A program made the position numbers and the translations under genes. From Streptomyces sp. Mut1 (GTDB lineage Bacteria > Actinomycetota > Actinomycetes > Streptomycetales > Streptomycetaceae): DNA of 64,000 bases. Every line of letters begins with the position of its first letter. Positions within the stretch are counted from its first letter, which is position 1. This document shows, one piece after another, positions 35,800 to 44,810 of the stretch. A model generated the notes under the pieces. It was not told where the DNA came from and did no database searches. It saw only the letters and a list, made by a program, of their open reading frames with translations. The stretch covers positions 3,352,501 to 3,416,500 of the forward strand of contig NZ_CP120997.1 of assembly GCF_030719295.1 (NCBI RefSeq), written 5' to 3'.

Positions 35800-36815
35800 C
35801 GGGTCTCCTCCGGTCCGGTGCCGGTACTGCCGTCCGCTCCGCCGGGGCCGTCCGGGGCGCCACGGCCGCCGGTACCACCCGGGCCGCGACCGCCCGCCGC
35901 TCCGCCGCCGTCCGCCAGGACGCCGAGCAGGTCCTCGGCGAGCTCCGGCTTCAGCAGGCCGTGGGCGAGGGCGCGGTCGGCGGTGGCGCGGGCCATCGCC
36001 ACGTATCCGGCGACCGTCTGCGGGGCGTGGGCGCGCAGCTCCCCGATGTGCGCGGCGACCGTGCCGGCGTCGCCGCGCGCGACCGGGCCGGTGAGCGCCG
36101 CGTCACCGGAGCGCAGGGCGTTGTCCAGAGCGGCGCCGAGCAGGGGGCCGAGCATCCGGTCCGGGGCGGTGACCCCGGCGGTGCGCAGCAGCTCCATCGA
36201 TTGGGCGACCAGCGTGACCAGGTGGTTCGCGCCGAGGGCGAGCGCCGCGTGGTAGAGCGGACGGGACTCCTCCGCGATCCACTCCGGCTCGCCGCCCATC
36301 TCGATGACCAGCGCCTCCGCGGCAAGCCTCAGCTGCTCGGGGGCGGTGACCCCGAAGGAGCAGCCGGCCAGCCGCTGGACGTCCACGGACGTGCCGGTGA
36401 ACGTCATCGCCGGATGCAGCGCGAGCGGCAGGGCGCCGGCCCGCAGCGCGGGGTCCAGCACCTTCGTCCCGTACCGCCCCGAGGTGTGGACGAGGAGCTG
36501 GCCCGGCCGGACCGCTCCCGTCTCGGCGAGGCCCTCGACGAGCCCGGGGAGGGCGTCGTCGGGGACGGTCAGCAGGACGAGATCGGCGCGCGCGAGGACC
36601 TCGGCGGGCGTCACGAGGGGGACGTCGGGCAGCAGGGCCGCGGCGCGGCGCACCGAGGCGTCGGAGACCCCCGACACGGCGACCGGGCGGTGTCCGGCGA
36701 GGGCCAGGGACGCGGCCAGGGCGGGGCCGACGCGGCCCGCCCCCACCACGCCGACGGTGAGCCGGGCGGGGCGGTCCCTCGCGTCGAGGGGGTCCTTGGG
36801 AGCTGTTGCGTTCAC
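35796..36815 (-). CDS. Rossmann-fold and DUF2520 domain protein, ketopantoate-reductase-like
   Basis: A 339-residue NAD(P)-dependent dehydrogenase-like protein. The Rossmann motif VGVVGAGRVGPALAASLALA is near residue 21; the Rossmann-like half is followed by DUF2520 (about 150-290, with HPAMTFTG and LYHAALALGANHLVTLVAQS). A Gly-rich disordered tail ends it. In actinobacteria, including M. tuberculosis Rv3603c, it sits directly upstream of panC, suggesting it supplies pantoate or otherwise serves pantothenate synthesis. That reaction is inferred from context. The GTG at 36815 starts the operon. Confidence 0.85.
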   Translation of the reverse strand: MNATAPKDPLDARDRPARLTVGVVGAGRVGPALAASLALAGHRPVAVSGVSDASVRRAAALLPDVPLVTPAEVLARADLVLLTVPDDALPGLVEGLAETGAVRPGQLLVHTSGRYGTKVLDPALRAGALPLALHPAMTFTGTSVDVQRLAGCSFGVTAPEQLRLAAEALVIEMGGEPEWIAEESRPLYHAALALGANHLVTLVAQSMELLRTAGVTAPDRMLGPLLGAALDNALRSGDAALTGPVARGDAGTVAAHIGELRAHAPQTVAGYVAMARATADRALAHGLLKPELAEDLLGVLADGGGAAGGRGPGGTGGRGAPDGPGGADGSTGTGPEETR

Positions 36816-36900
36816 GCTGCGATGGCCTTCCGTTCCAGTCCGCGGGGGGTACCGGACGATTCCTCTGCATGCTACGCCAGCGCCCGGTCCGCCCTCCCGG

Positions 36901-36921
36901 CTGTCCACAGCCTGTGGAAAC
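36901..36921. promoter_or_regulatory. Inverted pair of DnaA-box-like sequences
   Basis: CTGTCCACA (36901-36909) and, in opposite orientation, TGTGGAAAC (36913-36921), forming the perfect palindrome TCCACAG-C-CTGTGGA. They differ by one and two bases from the Streptomyces DnaA box TTGTCCACA. A third partial copy, CCTGTGGGC, ends near 36960. They lie between the divergent DUF2520 and PLP-lyase genes. Confidence 0.45.
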
Positions 36922-36990
36922 CTCGCCCGCACGGCTCCGGGGCTGCGGAAACCTGTGGGCAGGCACGGCGTTGTGCGTGATGATCGTCCC

Positions 36991-38178
36991 ATGGCAGACA
37001 CGAACGCGCAGGTGACGGACGAGGGGGCGGCCGGGGACGACGAGGCCTGGCGGCTGCGCCGCCTCACCGCGTGGCGGCAGGCCGGGCGCGTCCTCTCCCG
37101 CATCCCGCAGGACCGCTCGCTCGGCGAACAGCTGGCCTCCCTCACGGCGGACGCGGCGACGGTCACCGACATCGCCCTGCCCGCGGACATCTACGGGGAC
37201 GCTGTCGTCGCCGAGCTGGAGCAGCGGGTCGCCGGGCTGCTGGGCACGGAGGCCGCCGCGTTCTTCCCGACCGGGACGATGGCGCAGCAGGTCGCGCTGC
37301 GCTGCTGGGCCGCCCGCACCGGCGATTCCACCGTCGCGCTGCACCCGCTCGCCCACCCGGAGATGCACGAGGGCGGCGCCCTGGGCGCGGTGAGCGGGCT
37401 GCGTACCGTCCACCCCACGTCCGATCCGAGGCTGCCCACCGCCGAGGAGATCCGTGACTTCCCTGAGCCGTTCGGCACGCTGATGCTGGAGCTGCCGCTG
37501 CGCGACGCCGGCTTCGTGCTGCCCACCTGGGAGGAGCTGGAGGCCGTGGTGGCCGCCGCCCGTGAGCGGGACGCGGTGGTCCACTTCGACGGGGCCCGGC
37601 TGTGGGAGTGCGCCACCCGTTTCGGGCGCGGGCTGCCGGAGATCGCCGCGCTCGCGGACAGCGTGTACGTGTCGTTCTACAAGTCCGTCGGCGGCATCTC
37701 CGGGGCCGCGCTGGCCGGTTCCGCCTCGCTGGTCGAGGAGGCCAGGGTCTGGCGGCACCGCTACGGCGGCCGGCTCTTCCAGCAGTTCCCGGCGGCGGTC
37801 GCGGCCCTGGCCGGCCTGGACCGGGAGCTGCCGAACCTGCCCGCGTACGTGGCGCACGCGAAGACGGTCGCCGCGGCGTTGGCCGAGGGGTTCACGCAGG
37901 CCGGCACGGGCTGGTTCCGGGTACAGCCGGAGCCCCCGCACACCCACCAGTTCCAGGTGTGGCTGCCGTACGGCGCGGACGAGCTGACCGCGGCGTCGGT
38001 GCGGCAGGCGGAGGAGACCGGCGTGGTGCTGTTCCGCCGCTGGTTCACGCCGGACACCGGTGCGCCCGGGGTGGCGTTCACCGAGGTGACCGTGGGGCAG
38101 GCGGGTCTGGAGTGGACGGCCGACGACGTCCGGAAGGCGCTGGCCGGCTTCCTGGAGCGGGTGCCCCGGAAGGGGTGA
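36991..38178 (+). CDS. PLP-dependent threonine aldolase/beta-eliminating lyase family
   Basis: A 395-residue fold-type I aminotransferase-like enzyme. PLP contacts: FFPTGTMAQQ (phosphate loop, 91-100), HFDGARLW with the ring-binding Asp200 (198-205) and the Schiff-base lysine Lys231 in SFYKSVGG. Such enzymes split threonine or allo-threonine to glycine and acetaldehyde, or act as beta-eliminating lyases; the exact substrate is not readable from sequence. The ATG at 36991 gives an N-terminal tail of about 20 acidic residues. Divergent from the pan-nad operon. Confidence 0.88.
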   Translation: MADTNAQVTDEGAAGDDEAWRLRRLTAWRQAGRVLSRIPQDRSLGEQLASLTADAATVTDIALPADIYGDAVVAELEQRVAGLLGTEAAAFFPTGTMAQQVALRCWAARTGDSTVALHPLAHPEMHEGGALGAVSGLRTVHPTSDPRLPTAEEIRDFPEPFGTLMLELPLRDAGFVLPTWEELEAVVAAARERDAVVHFDGARLWECATRFGRGLPEIAALADSVYVSFYKSVGGISGAALAGSASLVEEARVWRHRYGGRLFQQFPAAVAALAGLDRELPNLPAYVAHAKTVAAALAEGFTQAGTGWFRVQPEPPHTHQFQVWLPYGADELTAASVRQAEETGVVLFRRWFTPDTGAPGVAFTEVTVGQAGLEWTADDVRKALAGFLERVPRKG

Positions 38179-38259
38179 GCCGGCCCGGTTCCGGACGCTG
38201 ATCGACACCGCCCGTCAAACGGCGTCCGGACTGTCACACCCACCCGGCACCATGGACGG

Positions 38260-39378
38260 GTGAGCGTGACCATCGACATCGCGGGCCTCGACCCCGCCCG
38301 CATCGTCTTCGAGACCTCCCCGCTCGTCGAGCTGGGGGTCGCCCTGCACGCGCTCTGCGAACCGGGGCACCACCCGGGCGTGCACGGCTGGGCGACGGCC
38401 ACCGCCACGGCCCTGGAGCCCGACCTCGCCGACCGGCTGCACGAGGCGGATTTCCTGTGGCGGAACACCTTCTCGGACATCTTCATGCCGTTCGCCGGGG
38501 TGCGCGGCGGTGACGGCAGGACGGGCGCCGACCTCGCCGCCGACCTGGACCTGCTGGACCGGCTGGACGACGAGCGGTTCGTCGCCGCGGCCCTGGAGTT
38601 CAACTGCGGGGCGTTCCACGGGACCGGCGCGGCCTCCCCGCTCCGCGACGCCGGGACGCGCGCGCGGGCCCTGGAGATGGCGGCGGCGCGCGGCCGGCCG
38701 CAGGTGGAGTTCACCCAGCGGCTGCTGGCCGACCCCGACCTCGTACGGCGCCGGCTGCGCCGCCTGTTCGAGGACTGCGACCAGGCGTTCTTCGCGGACA
38801 CCTGGCAGCGGATCCGGGGCCGGCTCGTGGCCGACGCGCGGCACAAGACGGACCTGCTGCGGCACAAGGGGCTCGCCGAGGCGATACGGGCGGTCTCCCC
38901 CGCCCTCGCGGTGTCCGGGGACGGCGGCCGGATCAGCGTCGACAAGCTGACCGAGGGGGCGACCGACGCGACCGACCCCGCCGTCGGGCCGGGGCTCACC
39001 CTCATCCCCACCAGCTTCGGCCGGCCCCATCTGATGGTGCTCCACGCCCCGGGCTGGCGTCCGGTGCTCCACTACCCGGTGCACCGCCCCGAGCTGCCCT
39101 CGCCCGCCTCCGTCGAGCTGCTCCAGCTGCGGATGGAGGCCCTGGCGCACCCGTTGCGCATGCGGCTGTGCCGGAGCATCGCCCGTTCCCCGTACACGAC
39201 GGGCGAACTGGCCGACACCAACGGCATCACCTCGCCCGAGGTCTCCCGCCATCTCGCGGTGCTCAAGAAGGCCGGTCTGGTCACGACCCGGCGCCGGGGC
39301 CGGTACGTCCTGCACCAGCTCGACCTGACGGTGGTGGCCCGGCTCGGCAGCGACTTCCTGGAGGGAATCCTGCGCTGA
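38260..39378 (+). CDS. ArsR-type winged-helix regulator with DUF5937-like N-terminal domain
   Basis: A 372-residue protein. The first 250 residues form a DUF5937-like sensor domain (IVFETSPLVELGVALHALCE start). The C-terminal winged helix (about 288-365) reads LRMEALAHPLRMRLCRSIAR, TTGELADTNGITSPEVSRHL and AVLKKAGLVTTRRRGRYVLH, typical ArsR. No metal-binding cysteine pair is present in the HTH, so it is not a classical metal sensor. The GTG at 38260 or 38266 is the start. Target genes unknown. Confidence 0.85.
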   Translation: MSVTIDIAGLDPARIVFETSPLVELGVALHALCEPGHHPGVHGWATATATALEPDLADRLHEADFLWRNTFSDIFMPFAGVRGGDGRTGADLAADLDLLDRLDDERFVAAALEFNCGAFHGTGAASPLRDAGTRARALEMAAARGRPQVEFTQRLLADPDLVRRRLRRLFEDCDQAFFADTWQRIRGRLVADARHKTDLLRHKGLAEAIRAVSPALAVSGDGGRISVDKLTEGATDATDPAVGPGLTLIPTSFGRPHLMVLHAPGWRPVLHYPVHRPELPSPASVELLQLRMEALAHPLRMRLCRSIARSPYTTGELADTNGITSPEVSRHLAVLKKAGLVTTRRRGRYVLHQLDLTVVARLGSDFLEGILR

Positions 39379-39391
39379 GCCGGCCCGCGCC

Positions 39392-40066
39392 TCAGCCCGC
39401 GCCGCCGCCGGCGCGCACGAGCCCCGTCTCGTAGGCGAGGACGACGACCTGTACCCGGTCGCGCAGGGACAGCTTGGTCAGGATGCGGCCGACGTGTGTC
39501 TTCACCGTCGCCTCGGAGAGCACCAGACGCCCCGCGATCTCGCCGTTCGACAGGCCCTGGGCGACCAGCAGCATCACCTCGCGTTCGCGTTCGGTGAGCC
39601 TGGCGACGTCCTTGTGCTGCGGTTCGGGGTTACCGCTGGGCAGCATCGGCGAGAACCGGTCGAGCAGCCGGCGGGTGGTGGACGGGGCGACGACCGCGTC
39701 CCCGCTGTGCACGGAGCGGATCGCGGCGAGCAGCTCGCCCGGCGGCACGTCCTTCAGCATGAAGCCGCTGGCCCCGGCCTTCAGCCCGGAGAACGCGTAC
39801 TCGTCGAGGTCGAACGTCGTCAGGATCAGCACCTTCGGCGGATCGGGCTGCGCGCAGATCCGGCTGGTGGCCTCGACACCGTCCAGCTTCGGCATGCGTA
39901 CGTCCATCAGCACCACGTCCACCGCGGTGGAGCGCAGGACCTCGATCGCCTCCGCGCCGTCACCGGCCTCGGCGACCACCTCCATGTCGGGCTGCGCCGC
40001 GAGCACCATCCGGAAGCCGGTGCGCAGCAGCGCCTGGTCGTCGACGAGCATCACGCGGATCGCCAT
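39392..40066 (-). CDS. NarL/LuxR-family response regulator
   Basis: A 224-residue regulator: receiver with DD at 9-10, phospho-acceptor Asp55 (LMDVRMPKL) and Lys near 105 (MLKDVP), and a C-terminal LuxR helix-turn-helix (LTEREREVMLLVAQGLSNGE then EATVKTHVGRILTKL). It is 55 bp downstream of its histidine kinase gene and surely forms a pair with it. Target genes unknown; many such Streptomyces pairs control antibiotic production or envelope responses. A few bp separate its stop from that of the convergent ArsR-type gene. Confidence 0.93.
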   Translation of the reverse strand: MAIRVMLVDDQALLRTGFRMVLAAQPDMEVVAEAGDGAEAIEVLRSTAVDVVLMDVRMPKLDGVEATSRICAQPDPPKVLILTTFDLDEYAFSGLKAGASGFMLKDVPPGELLAAIRSVHSGDAVVAPSTTRRLLDRFSPMLPSGNPEPQHKDVARLTEREREVMLLVAQGLSNGEIAGRLVLSEATVKTHVGRILTKLSLRDRVQVVVLAYETGLVRAGGGAG

Positions 40067-40121
40067 GGGGGTCCTTGTCTCCTTCTTCGGTGGGCAGCCT
40101 CCGGTGGGCGGCCGGAACGAT

Positions 40122-41336
40122 CTAGTCGGCGGCCTTGAGCGGCAGCAGCGCGCTGATCCGGAAGCCGCCGCCGGGGCGCGGCCCGGCGTCCAGTGTGCCG
40201 CCCACCATGCCGACCCGTTCGCGCATGCCGATCATGCCGTGCCCGGCTCCGTCGGCCCCGCCGTCCTCGTACAGCTCGTGCGCGGCGCCCCGGCCGTCGT
40301 CCTCGACGAGCAGGCCGAGCCCGTCGTCGAAGTAGACCAGCCGCACGCTGGCCCCGGCGTGCGGGCCACCGTGCTTGCGGGTGTTGGTCAGGGCCTCCTG
40401 CACGATGCGGTACGCGGTCAGCTCGACGCTGCTGGGCAGCGGGCGGGCGGTCCCCTCGACCTTGAAGTCCACCGCCAGACCGGCCTTCCTGACCTGGCCG
40501 ATCAGCTCCTCGATCTGTTCGACGTCGGGCTGCGGGACGTACTCCCCGCTCTCCTGCGCGTCGCCCGTCCGCAGCACGCCCAGCAGCCGCCGCATCTCCG
40601 CCAGGGCCTGCCTGCCGGTGCCGGAGATGGTCTCCAGCGCCTTCCGGGCCTGGTCGGGTGCCGCGTCCATGACATAGGCGGCGCCGTCGGCCTGCACCAC
40701 CATCACCGAGACGTTGTGCGCGACGACGTCGTGGAGCTCGCGGGCGATACGGGCCCGCTCGGCGGCCACCGCCACCTTCGACTGGGCCTCGCGCTCCCGC
40801 TCCAGGCGGGCCGCCCGCTCCTCCAGCTGGTCGAAGTAGGCCCGGCGGGTCCGCATCGAGTCACCGAGCACCCAGGCCAGTACGAACGGCACGGTCATCA
40901 CGACGGCCACGAACACGGCCTGCGCCCAGCTGCTCGACGCCTCGTCCTGGTTCGGCCAGCGGAGCTGGGAGAGCGTGGCCGCGACCAGGCTGCACGCCAG
41001 GGCGAGCCGGGAGGCCCAGCGCTCCCCGACGGTGGCCACCGTGTAGGTGATCACCAGCATGGCGAAGTTCGCGACGGTCGGCCGGACGCCGAAGAGCAGC
41101 TGGGCCACCCCCATCGCGATGGCGAGCAGCAGCATCTTCTCGGGAGCGCGCCGCCGCAGGGCGACGACGACGCAGAGGCCGATGACGACCGGCGCGATGG
41201 CGATGCGCTCCATCGGACCGCCGCGTCCGGTGTCGCCCACCACGATGGTCATGCCGGAGAGCCCGAGGAGGAAGACAGCCCAGAAGCTGTCGACGCCCGT
41301 CGGGTGTCTGCGGATGAAATCGTAGAGGCGCTGCAC
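40122..41336 (-). CDS. Sensor histidine kinase, HisKA_3 (NarL-partner) type
   Basis: A 404-residue kinase. The N-terminal half holds about five or six membrane helices between residues 17 and 158 and lacks an obvious extracellular domain, so it may sense events within the membrane. A coiled coil (about 165-195) leads to the HisKA_3 box ARELHDVVAHNVSVMVV with His202. ATP-binding boxes are QEALTNTRKHG, VEDDGRG and GMIGMRERVGMVGGTL. The GTG at 41336 is preferred to the longer frame starting at 41414, whose first 26 residues look non-coding. Confidence 0.92.
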   Translation of the reverse strand: MQRLYDFIRRHPTGVDSFWAVFLLGLSGMTIVVGDTGRGGPMERIAIAPVVIGLCVVVALRRRAPEKMLLLAIAMGVAQLLFGVRPTVANFAMLVITYTVATVGERWASRLALACSLVAATLSQLRWPNQDEASSSWAQAVFVAVVMTVPFVLAWVLGDSMRTRRAYFDQLEERAARLEREREAQSKVAVAAERARIARELHDVVAHNVSVMVVQADGAAYVMDAAPDQARKALETISGTGRQALAEMRRLLGVLRTGDAQESGEYVPQPDVEQIEELIGQVRKAGLAVDFKVEGTARPLPSSVELTAYRIVQEALTNTRKHGGPHAGASVRLVYFDDGLGLLVEDDGRGAAHELYEDGGADGAGHGMIGMRERVGMVGGTLDAGPRPGGGFRISALLPLKAAD

Positions 41337-41431
41337 GTAACCCAGCGTAGGGAAGCCCGAGGGGTGCCGGGTCAGCCGAAGGGCCGATCCGGGTCCTGGG
41401 ACCGTACTCCCCAAGGTGGAGACTGGGGCGC

Positions 41432-42436
41432 GTGACGGATGAGTGGCGTGGGTGGCAGGAGGCGGCCGAGACCGCCCTGTACGGCGACGAGGGCTTCTAC
41501 CGGCGCCCCGAGGGCCCGGCGGGCCACTTCCGTACCTCGGTGCACGCCTCCCCCCTGTTCGCGGCCGCCGTCGCCCGGCTGCTGGTCGCGACGGCGGCCG
41601 ATCTCGGCACCCCGGACGTGGACCTGGTCGACCTGGGCGCGGGGCGCGGGGAGCTGGTGACGGGCGTGCTCGCCGCGCTGCCGGCCGAGGGCGGCGCGGA
41701 CCTCACCGTACGGGCGTACGCCGTCGAGGTCGCCGCCCGCCCCGAGGGCCTGGACCCGCGCGTGGAGTGGTGCGCGAAGCCGCCGCGCGGGGTGCGGGGG
41801 CTGCTGTTCGCCAACGAGTGGCTGGACAACGTGCCGCTGCCGGTCGCCGAGACGGACGCCGGCGGCACCGACCGGTACGTCGAGGTGCGGACCCCGGACG
41901 GCGCGGAGCGGCTGGGCGGCCCGGTGGCCGGGGCGGACGCGGCGTGGCTGCGGCGCTGGTGGCCCTCGGCGGGCCCCGGCAGCCGGGCGGAGATCGGCCG
42001 CCCCCGCGACGAGGCGTGGGCGGACGCGGTGTCCGCCGTCTCCGCCGGGCTCGCGGTGGCGGTGGACTACACCCACGTACGCGGGGAACGCCCGCCGTAC
42101 GGGACGCTGACCGGCTTCCGGGCCGGGCGCGAGGTGCGGCCGGTGCCGGACGGCAGCTGCGACCTCACCGCCCATGTGGCCCTGGACGCCTGCGCGGCGG
42201 CGGCCGGCCCGGACGCGGAGCTGCGCACCCAGCGCGAGGCGCTGGCGGACCTCGGCGTCAGCGGGGGACGCCCGCCGCTGTCCCTGGCGTCGACGGACCC
42301 GGCCGCCTACCTCCGTGCCCTGGCCTCGGCGGGCGAGGCGGCGGAGCTCACGGCCCGGGGCGGCCTGGGCGACTTCGGCTGGCTGAGCCACACGGTCAGC
42401 CCCTCCGGCGCGCGTTCCACCCCCTTCGGCGATTGA
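41432..42436 (+). CDS. MidA/NDUFAF7-family SAM-dependent methyltransferase
   Basis: A 334-residue protein. The N-terminal block [20 protein letters not shown] matches the MidA family pattern (FY...GHF.TS.xxSPLF), and motif I is [12 protein letters not shown] (65-76). [13 protein letters not shown] corresponds to the family's NE-(L/F)-DA-x-PV motif, with Asn in place of Ala. In mitochondria NDUFAF7 dimethylates an arginine of the complex I subunit NDUFS2, the NuoD homologue. Here a nuoD gene begins 57 bp downstream on the same strand, so the same enzyme-substrate link is a strong hypothesis. GTG start at 41432. Confidence 0.85.
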   Translation: MTDEWRGWQEAAETALYGDEGFYRRPEGPAGHFRTSVHASPLFAAAVARLLVATAADLGTPDVDLVDLGAGRGELVTGVLAALPAEGGADLTVRAYAVEVAARPEGLDPRVEWCAKPPRGVRGLLFANEWLDNVPLPVAETDAGGTDRYVEVRTPDGAERLGGPVAGADAAWLRRWWPSAGPGSRAEIGRPRDEAWADAVSAVSAGLAVAVDYTHVRGERPPYGTLTGFRAGREVRPVPDGSCDLTAHVALDACAAAAGPDAELRTQREALADLGVSGGRPPLSLASTDPAAYLRALASAGEAAELTARGGLGDFGWLSHTVSPSGARSTPFGD

Positions 42437-42492
42437 GGAGCGGGTTGCGGGGCAGCGCCCCGGGCAACGGCGCGGCACGCAATAATCGCCGC

Positions 42493-43635
42493 ATGACGGA
42501 GACGACAGTCGGCATCGGCGGCGCGGCGGAAAGCACCGACATGGTGCTCAACATCGGCCCGCAGCACCCCTCCACGCACGGCGTGCTCCGCCTGCGCATC
42601 GTCCTGGACGGCGAGCGCGTCCAGCACGCCGAACCGGTCATCGGCTACATGCACCGCGGCGCGGAGAAGCTCTTCGAGGCCCGCGACTACCGCCAGATCA
42701 TCATGCTCGCCAACCGCCACGACTGGCTGTCCGCGTTCTCCAACGAACTGGGCGTCGTGATGGCCGTCGAGCGCATGCTCGGCATGGAGGTCCCCGAGCG
42801 CGCGGTCTGGACCCGCACGCTGCTCGCCGAGCTGAACCGGGTCCTCAACCACCTGATGTTCCTCGGCTCCTACCCGCTGGAACTCGGCGGGATCACCCCG
42901 GTGTTCCACGCGTTCCGCGAGCGCGAGGAGCTCCAGGCCGTGATGGAGGAGGTCTCCGGCGGCCGGATGCACTACATGTTCAACCGGGTGGGCGGCCTCA
43001 AGGAGGACCTTCCGGCGGGCTGGCTCGGCCGCGCCCGGGACGCCGTCGCCTCGGTCCGTTCCCGGATGGACATCTACGACGGGCTGGTCCTCGGCAACGA
43101 GATCTTCCGGGCCCGCACCCGCTCGGTGGGCGTGCTGTCGGCCGGGGCGGTGCACGCGTACGGGGTGTCGGGGCCGATCGCCCGCGCCTCGGGCGTCGAC
43201 TTCGACCTGCGGCGCGACGAGCCGTATCTCGCGTACGGGGAGCTTCAGGACACCCTGAAGGTCGTCACCCGGACCGAGGGCGACTGCCTGGCCCGGTTCG
43301 AGTGCCTGCTGGAGCAGACGCACAACGCCCTGGACCTCGCGGACGCCTGCCTGGACCGGATGGCGGAGCTGGCGCCCGGACCGGTCAACCAGCGGCTGCC
43401 CAAGGTCCTCAAGGCCCCCGAGGGCCACACCTACGCCTGGACCGAGAACCCGCTCGGCGTCAACGGCTACTACCTGGTGTCCAAGGGCGAGAAGACCCCG
43501 TACCGGCTGAAGCTGCGCTCCGCGTCGTTCAACAACATCCAGGCGCTCACCGAACTGCTGCCGGGCACGCTGGTCGCCGACATGGTGGCGATCCTGGGCT
43601 CGCTGTTCTTCGTCGTCGGCGACATCGACAAGTAA
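42493..43635 (+). CDS. nuoD: Stand-alone NuoD-like NADH dehydrogenase subunit (NuoD2)
   Basis: A 380-residue homologue of the 49-kDa subunit of complex I. It has [20 protein letters not shown] (19-38), the conserved [12 protein letters not shown] with Arg55, [20 protein letters not shown], and [16 protein letters not shown], ending GDIDK. It is about 50-60 residues shorter at the N-terminus than the usual Streptomyces NuoD, and no other nuo gene is within the window, so it is a paralogue outside the main operon. It may act in an alternative partial complex I or a ferredoxin- or hydrogenase-like membrane complex. Cotranscribed with the MidA-like gene. Confidence 0.92.
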   Translation: MTETTVGIGGAAESTDMVLNIGPQHPSTHGVLRLRIVLDGERVQHAEPVIGYMHRGAEKLFEARDYRQIIMLANRHDWLSAFSNELGVVMAVERMLGMEVPERAVWTRTLLAELNRVLNHLMFLGSYPLELGGITPVFHAFREREELQAVMEEVSGGRMHYMFNRVGGLKEDLPAGWLGRARDAVASVRSRMDIYDGLVLGNEIFRARTRSVGVLSAGAVHAYGVSGPIARASGVDFDLRRDEPYLAYGELQDTLKVVTRTEGDCLARFECLLEQTHNALDLADACLDRMAELAPGPVNQRLPKVLKAPEGHTYAWTENPLGVNGYYLVSKGEKTPYRLKLRSASFNNIQALTELLPGTLVADMVAILGSLFFVVGDIDK

Positions 43636-43656
43636 CCGCCGCGTCCGCCGGAGGCG

Positions 43657-44706
43657 TTACGAGATCGCGCTGCGCAGCTGGGCCACGTCCAGCTGCTCCG
43701 TCTCGTCGTGCGCGGTCAGGTCGATGACCTTGCCGACGGCCCGGTTCTCCGCCGTGCCCGAGCGGTGCGCGGCGAGGGCCTCCTCGCCCACCACGTCGGC
43801 CAGGTCCTCGTTCTGCACGGACTCGATGGCGGCGTTCGCCTTCTGCGTACCGAAGAAGTCGAAGCTGCCCTGCGGCACCAGATGACGGCGGGCCGCGGAG
43901 TACGGCACGACCGCGCCGGCGGCCGGCACCGGGCGCGGGGCCGGCAGTTCACCGGCGGGCCGGGGCGCGGGCAGGGCGGCGGGGGTGCGGTGCTCCTGAC
44001 CGTCCCCGGTGCCGGGCGCCCCGGCCGCGGCGTGCTTCCCCCGCGGCTGCCGGCCCTGCGGCTCCCGGCCCTTCGGCTCCTGCCCCTGCCGGGCGCGCTC
44101 CGCGAGGATCCGTTCCCGGGTGCTCTCGGCGGTGCGCCGGGCCTTCTGGAGCGCGGCGTTGCGCGTGAGGTCGGCCAGCGCGCGGGCGGCGCGGGCGTAC
44201 GCGTCCGGGGTCGGGGTGCTGCGCGCCGCGGGCAGTTCGCGGGCCGGGGCAGCCGCCTCGATGGCGAGCCGGCGACGGCTCTCCAGAACGCTGGCCCGCT
44301 CGGTCTCGGCGTTGGCGTACCGCCGCAGCAGCGCGGCGTGTTCGCCCCGCAGCCCGGCGAGCTCCACGCGCTTGCGGCGCAGCTTCGTCTCCAGGCGGGC
44401 GCGCAGCTCGCGCGACTCCTCCAGCTCGGCTTCGAGCTCCGCCACGCGTTCCTCGGCACGCCACTCGTCACTGGCGCGGGCGCGCGTCAGCTCCGCGACC
44501 CGGCGGCCCGCCTCGCGGTCCCAGCCGCGCATCAGGACCGCCCCGGTGCAGGCGGCGGCCGCGGCGGCGGCGACCAGTGCGCGCAGGGCCAGGGGTTCGG
44601 CGAGCAGCCAGGCGCCCGCGGCACATACGACCGAGGCTCCGGCGACTGCCGAAGGCGGAAGGATTCTGTGCAGTGGTGGCGAATGGCGATGGCGTCCACG
44701 TGGCAT
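43657..44706 (-). CDS. Membrane-anchored coiled-coil protein
   Basis: A 349-residue protein. Two hydrophobic segments (about 18-35 and 39-58) form an N-terminal hairpin or anchor, followed by a long Arg/Glu-rich coiled coil (about 62-150, with EERVAELEAELEESRELRAR). A Pro/Gln/Gly-rich linker leads to a conserved-looking end VIDLTAHDETEQLDVAQLRS. It converges on nuoD with 21 bp between stops. No function known; the layout resembles cytoskeletal or scaffold proteins near the membrane. Confidence 0.75.
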   Translation of the reverse strand: MPRGRHRHSPPLHRILPPSAVAGASVVCAAGAWLLAEPLALRALVAAAAAAACTGAVLMRGWDREAGRRVAELTRARASDEWRAEERVAELEAELEESRELRARLETKLRRKRVELAGLRGEHAALLRRYANAETERASVLESRRRLAIEAAAPARELPAARSTPTPDAYARAARALADLTRNAALQKARRTAESTRERILAERARQGQEPKGREPQGRQPRGKHAAAGAPGTGDGQEHRTPAALPAPRPAGELPAPRPVPAAGAVVPYSAARRHLVPQGSFDFFGTQKANAAIESVQNEDLADVVGEEALAAHRSGTAENRAVGKVIDLTAHDETEQLDVAQLRSAIS

Positions 44707-44810
44707 GGCCCGAAATTTACCGTGTGTACGGCGGACTTGGGGAGCCGCCCGGCAATCTGTGCCCCGCAAGTTACCTGGCGGCCCCCGAATCCCCTTCCCG
44801 GGGACCTTCG

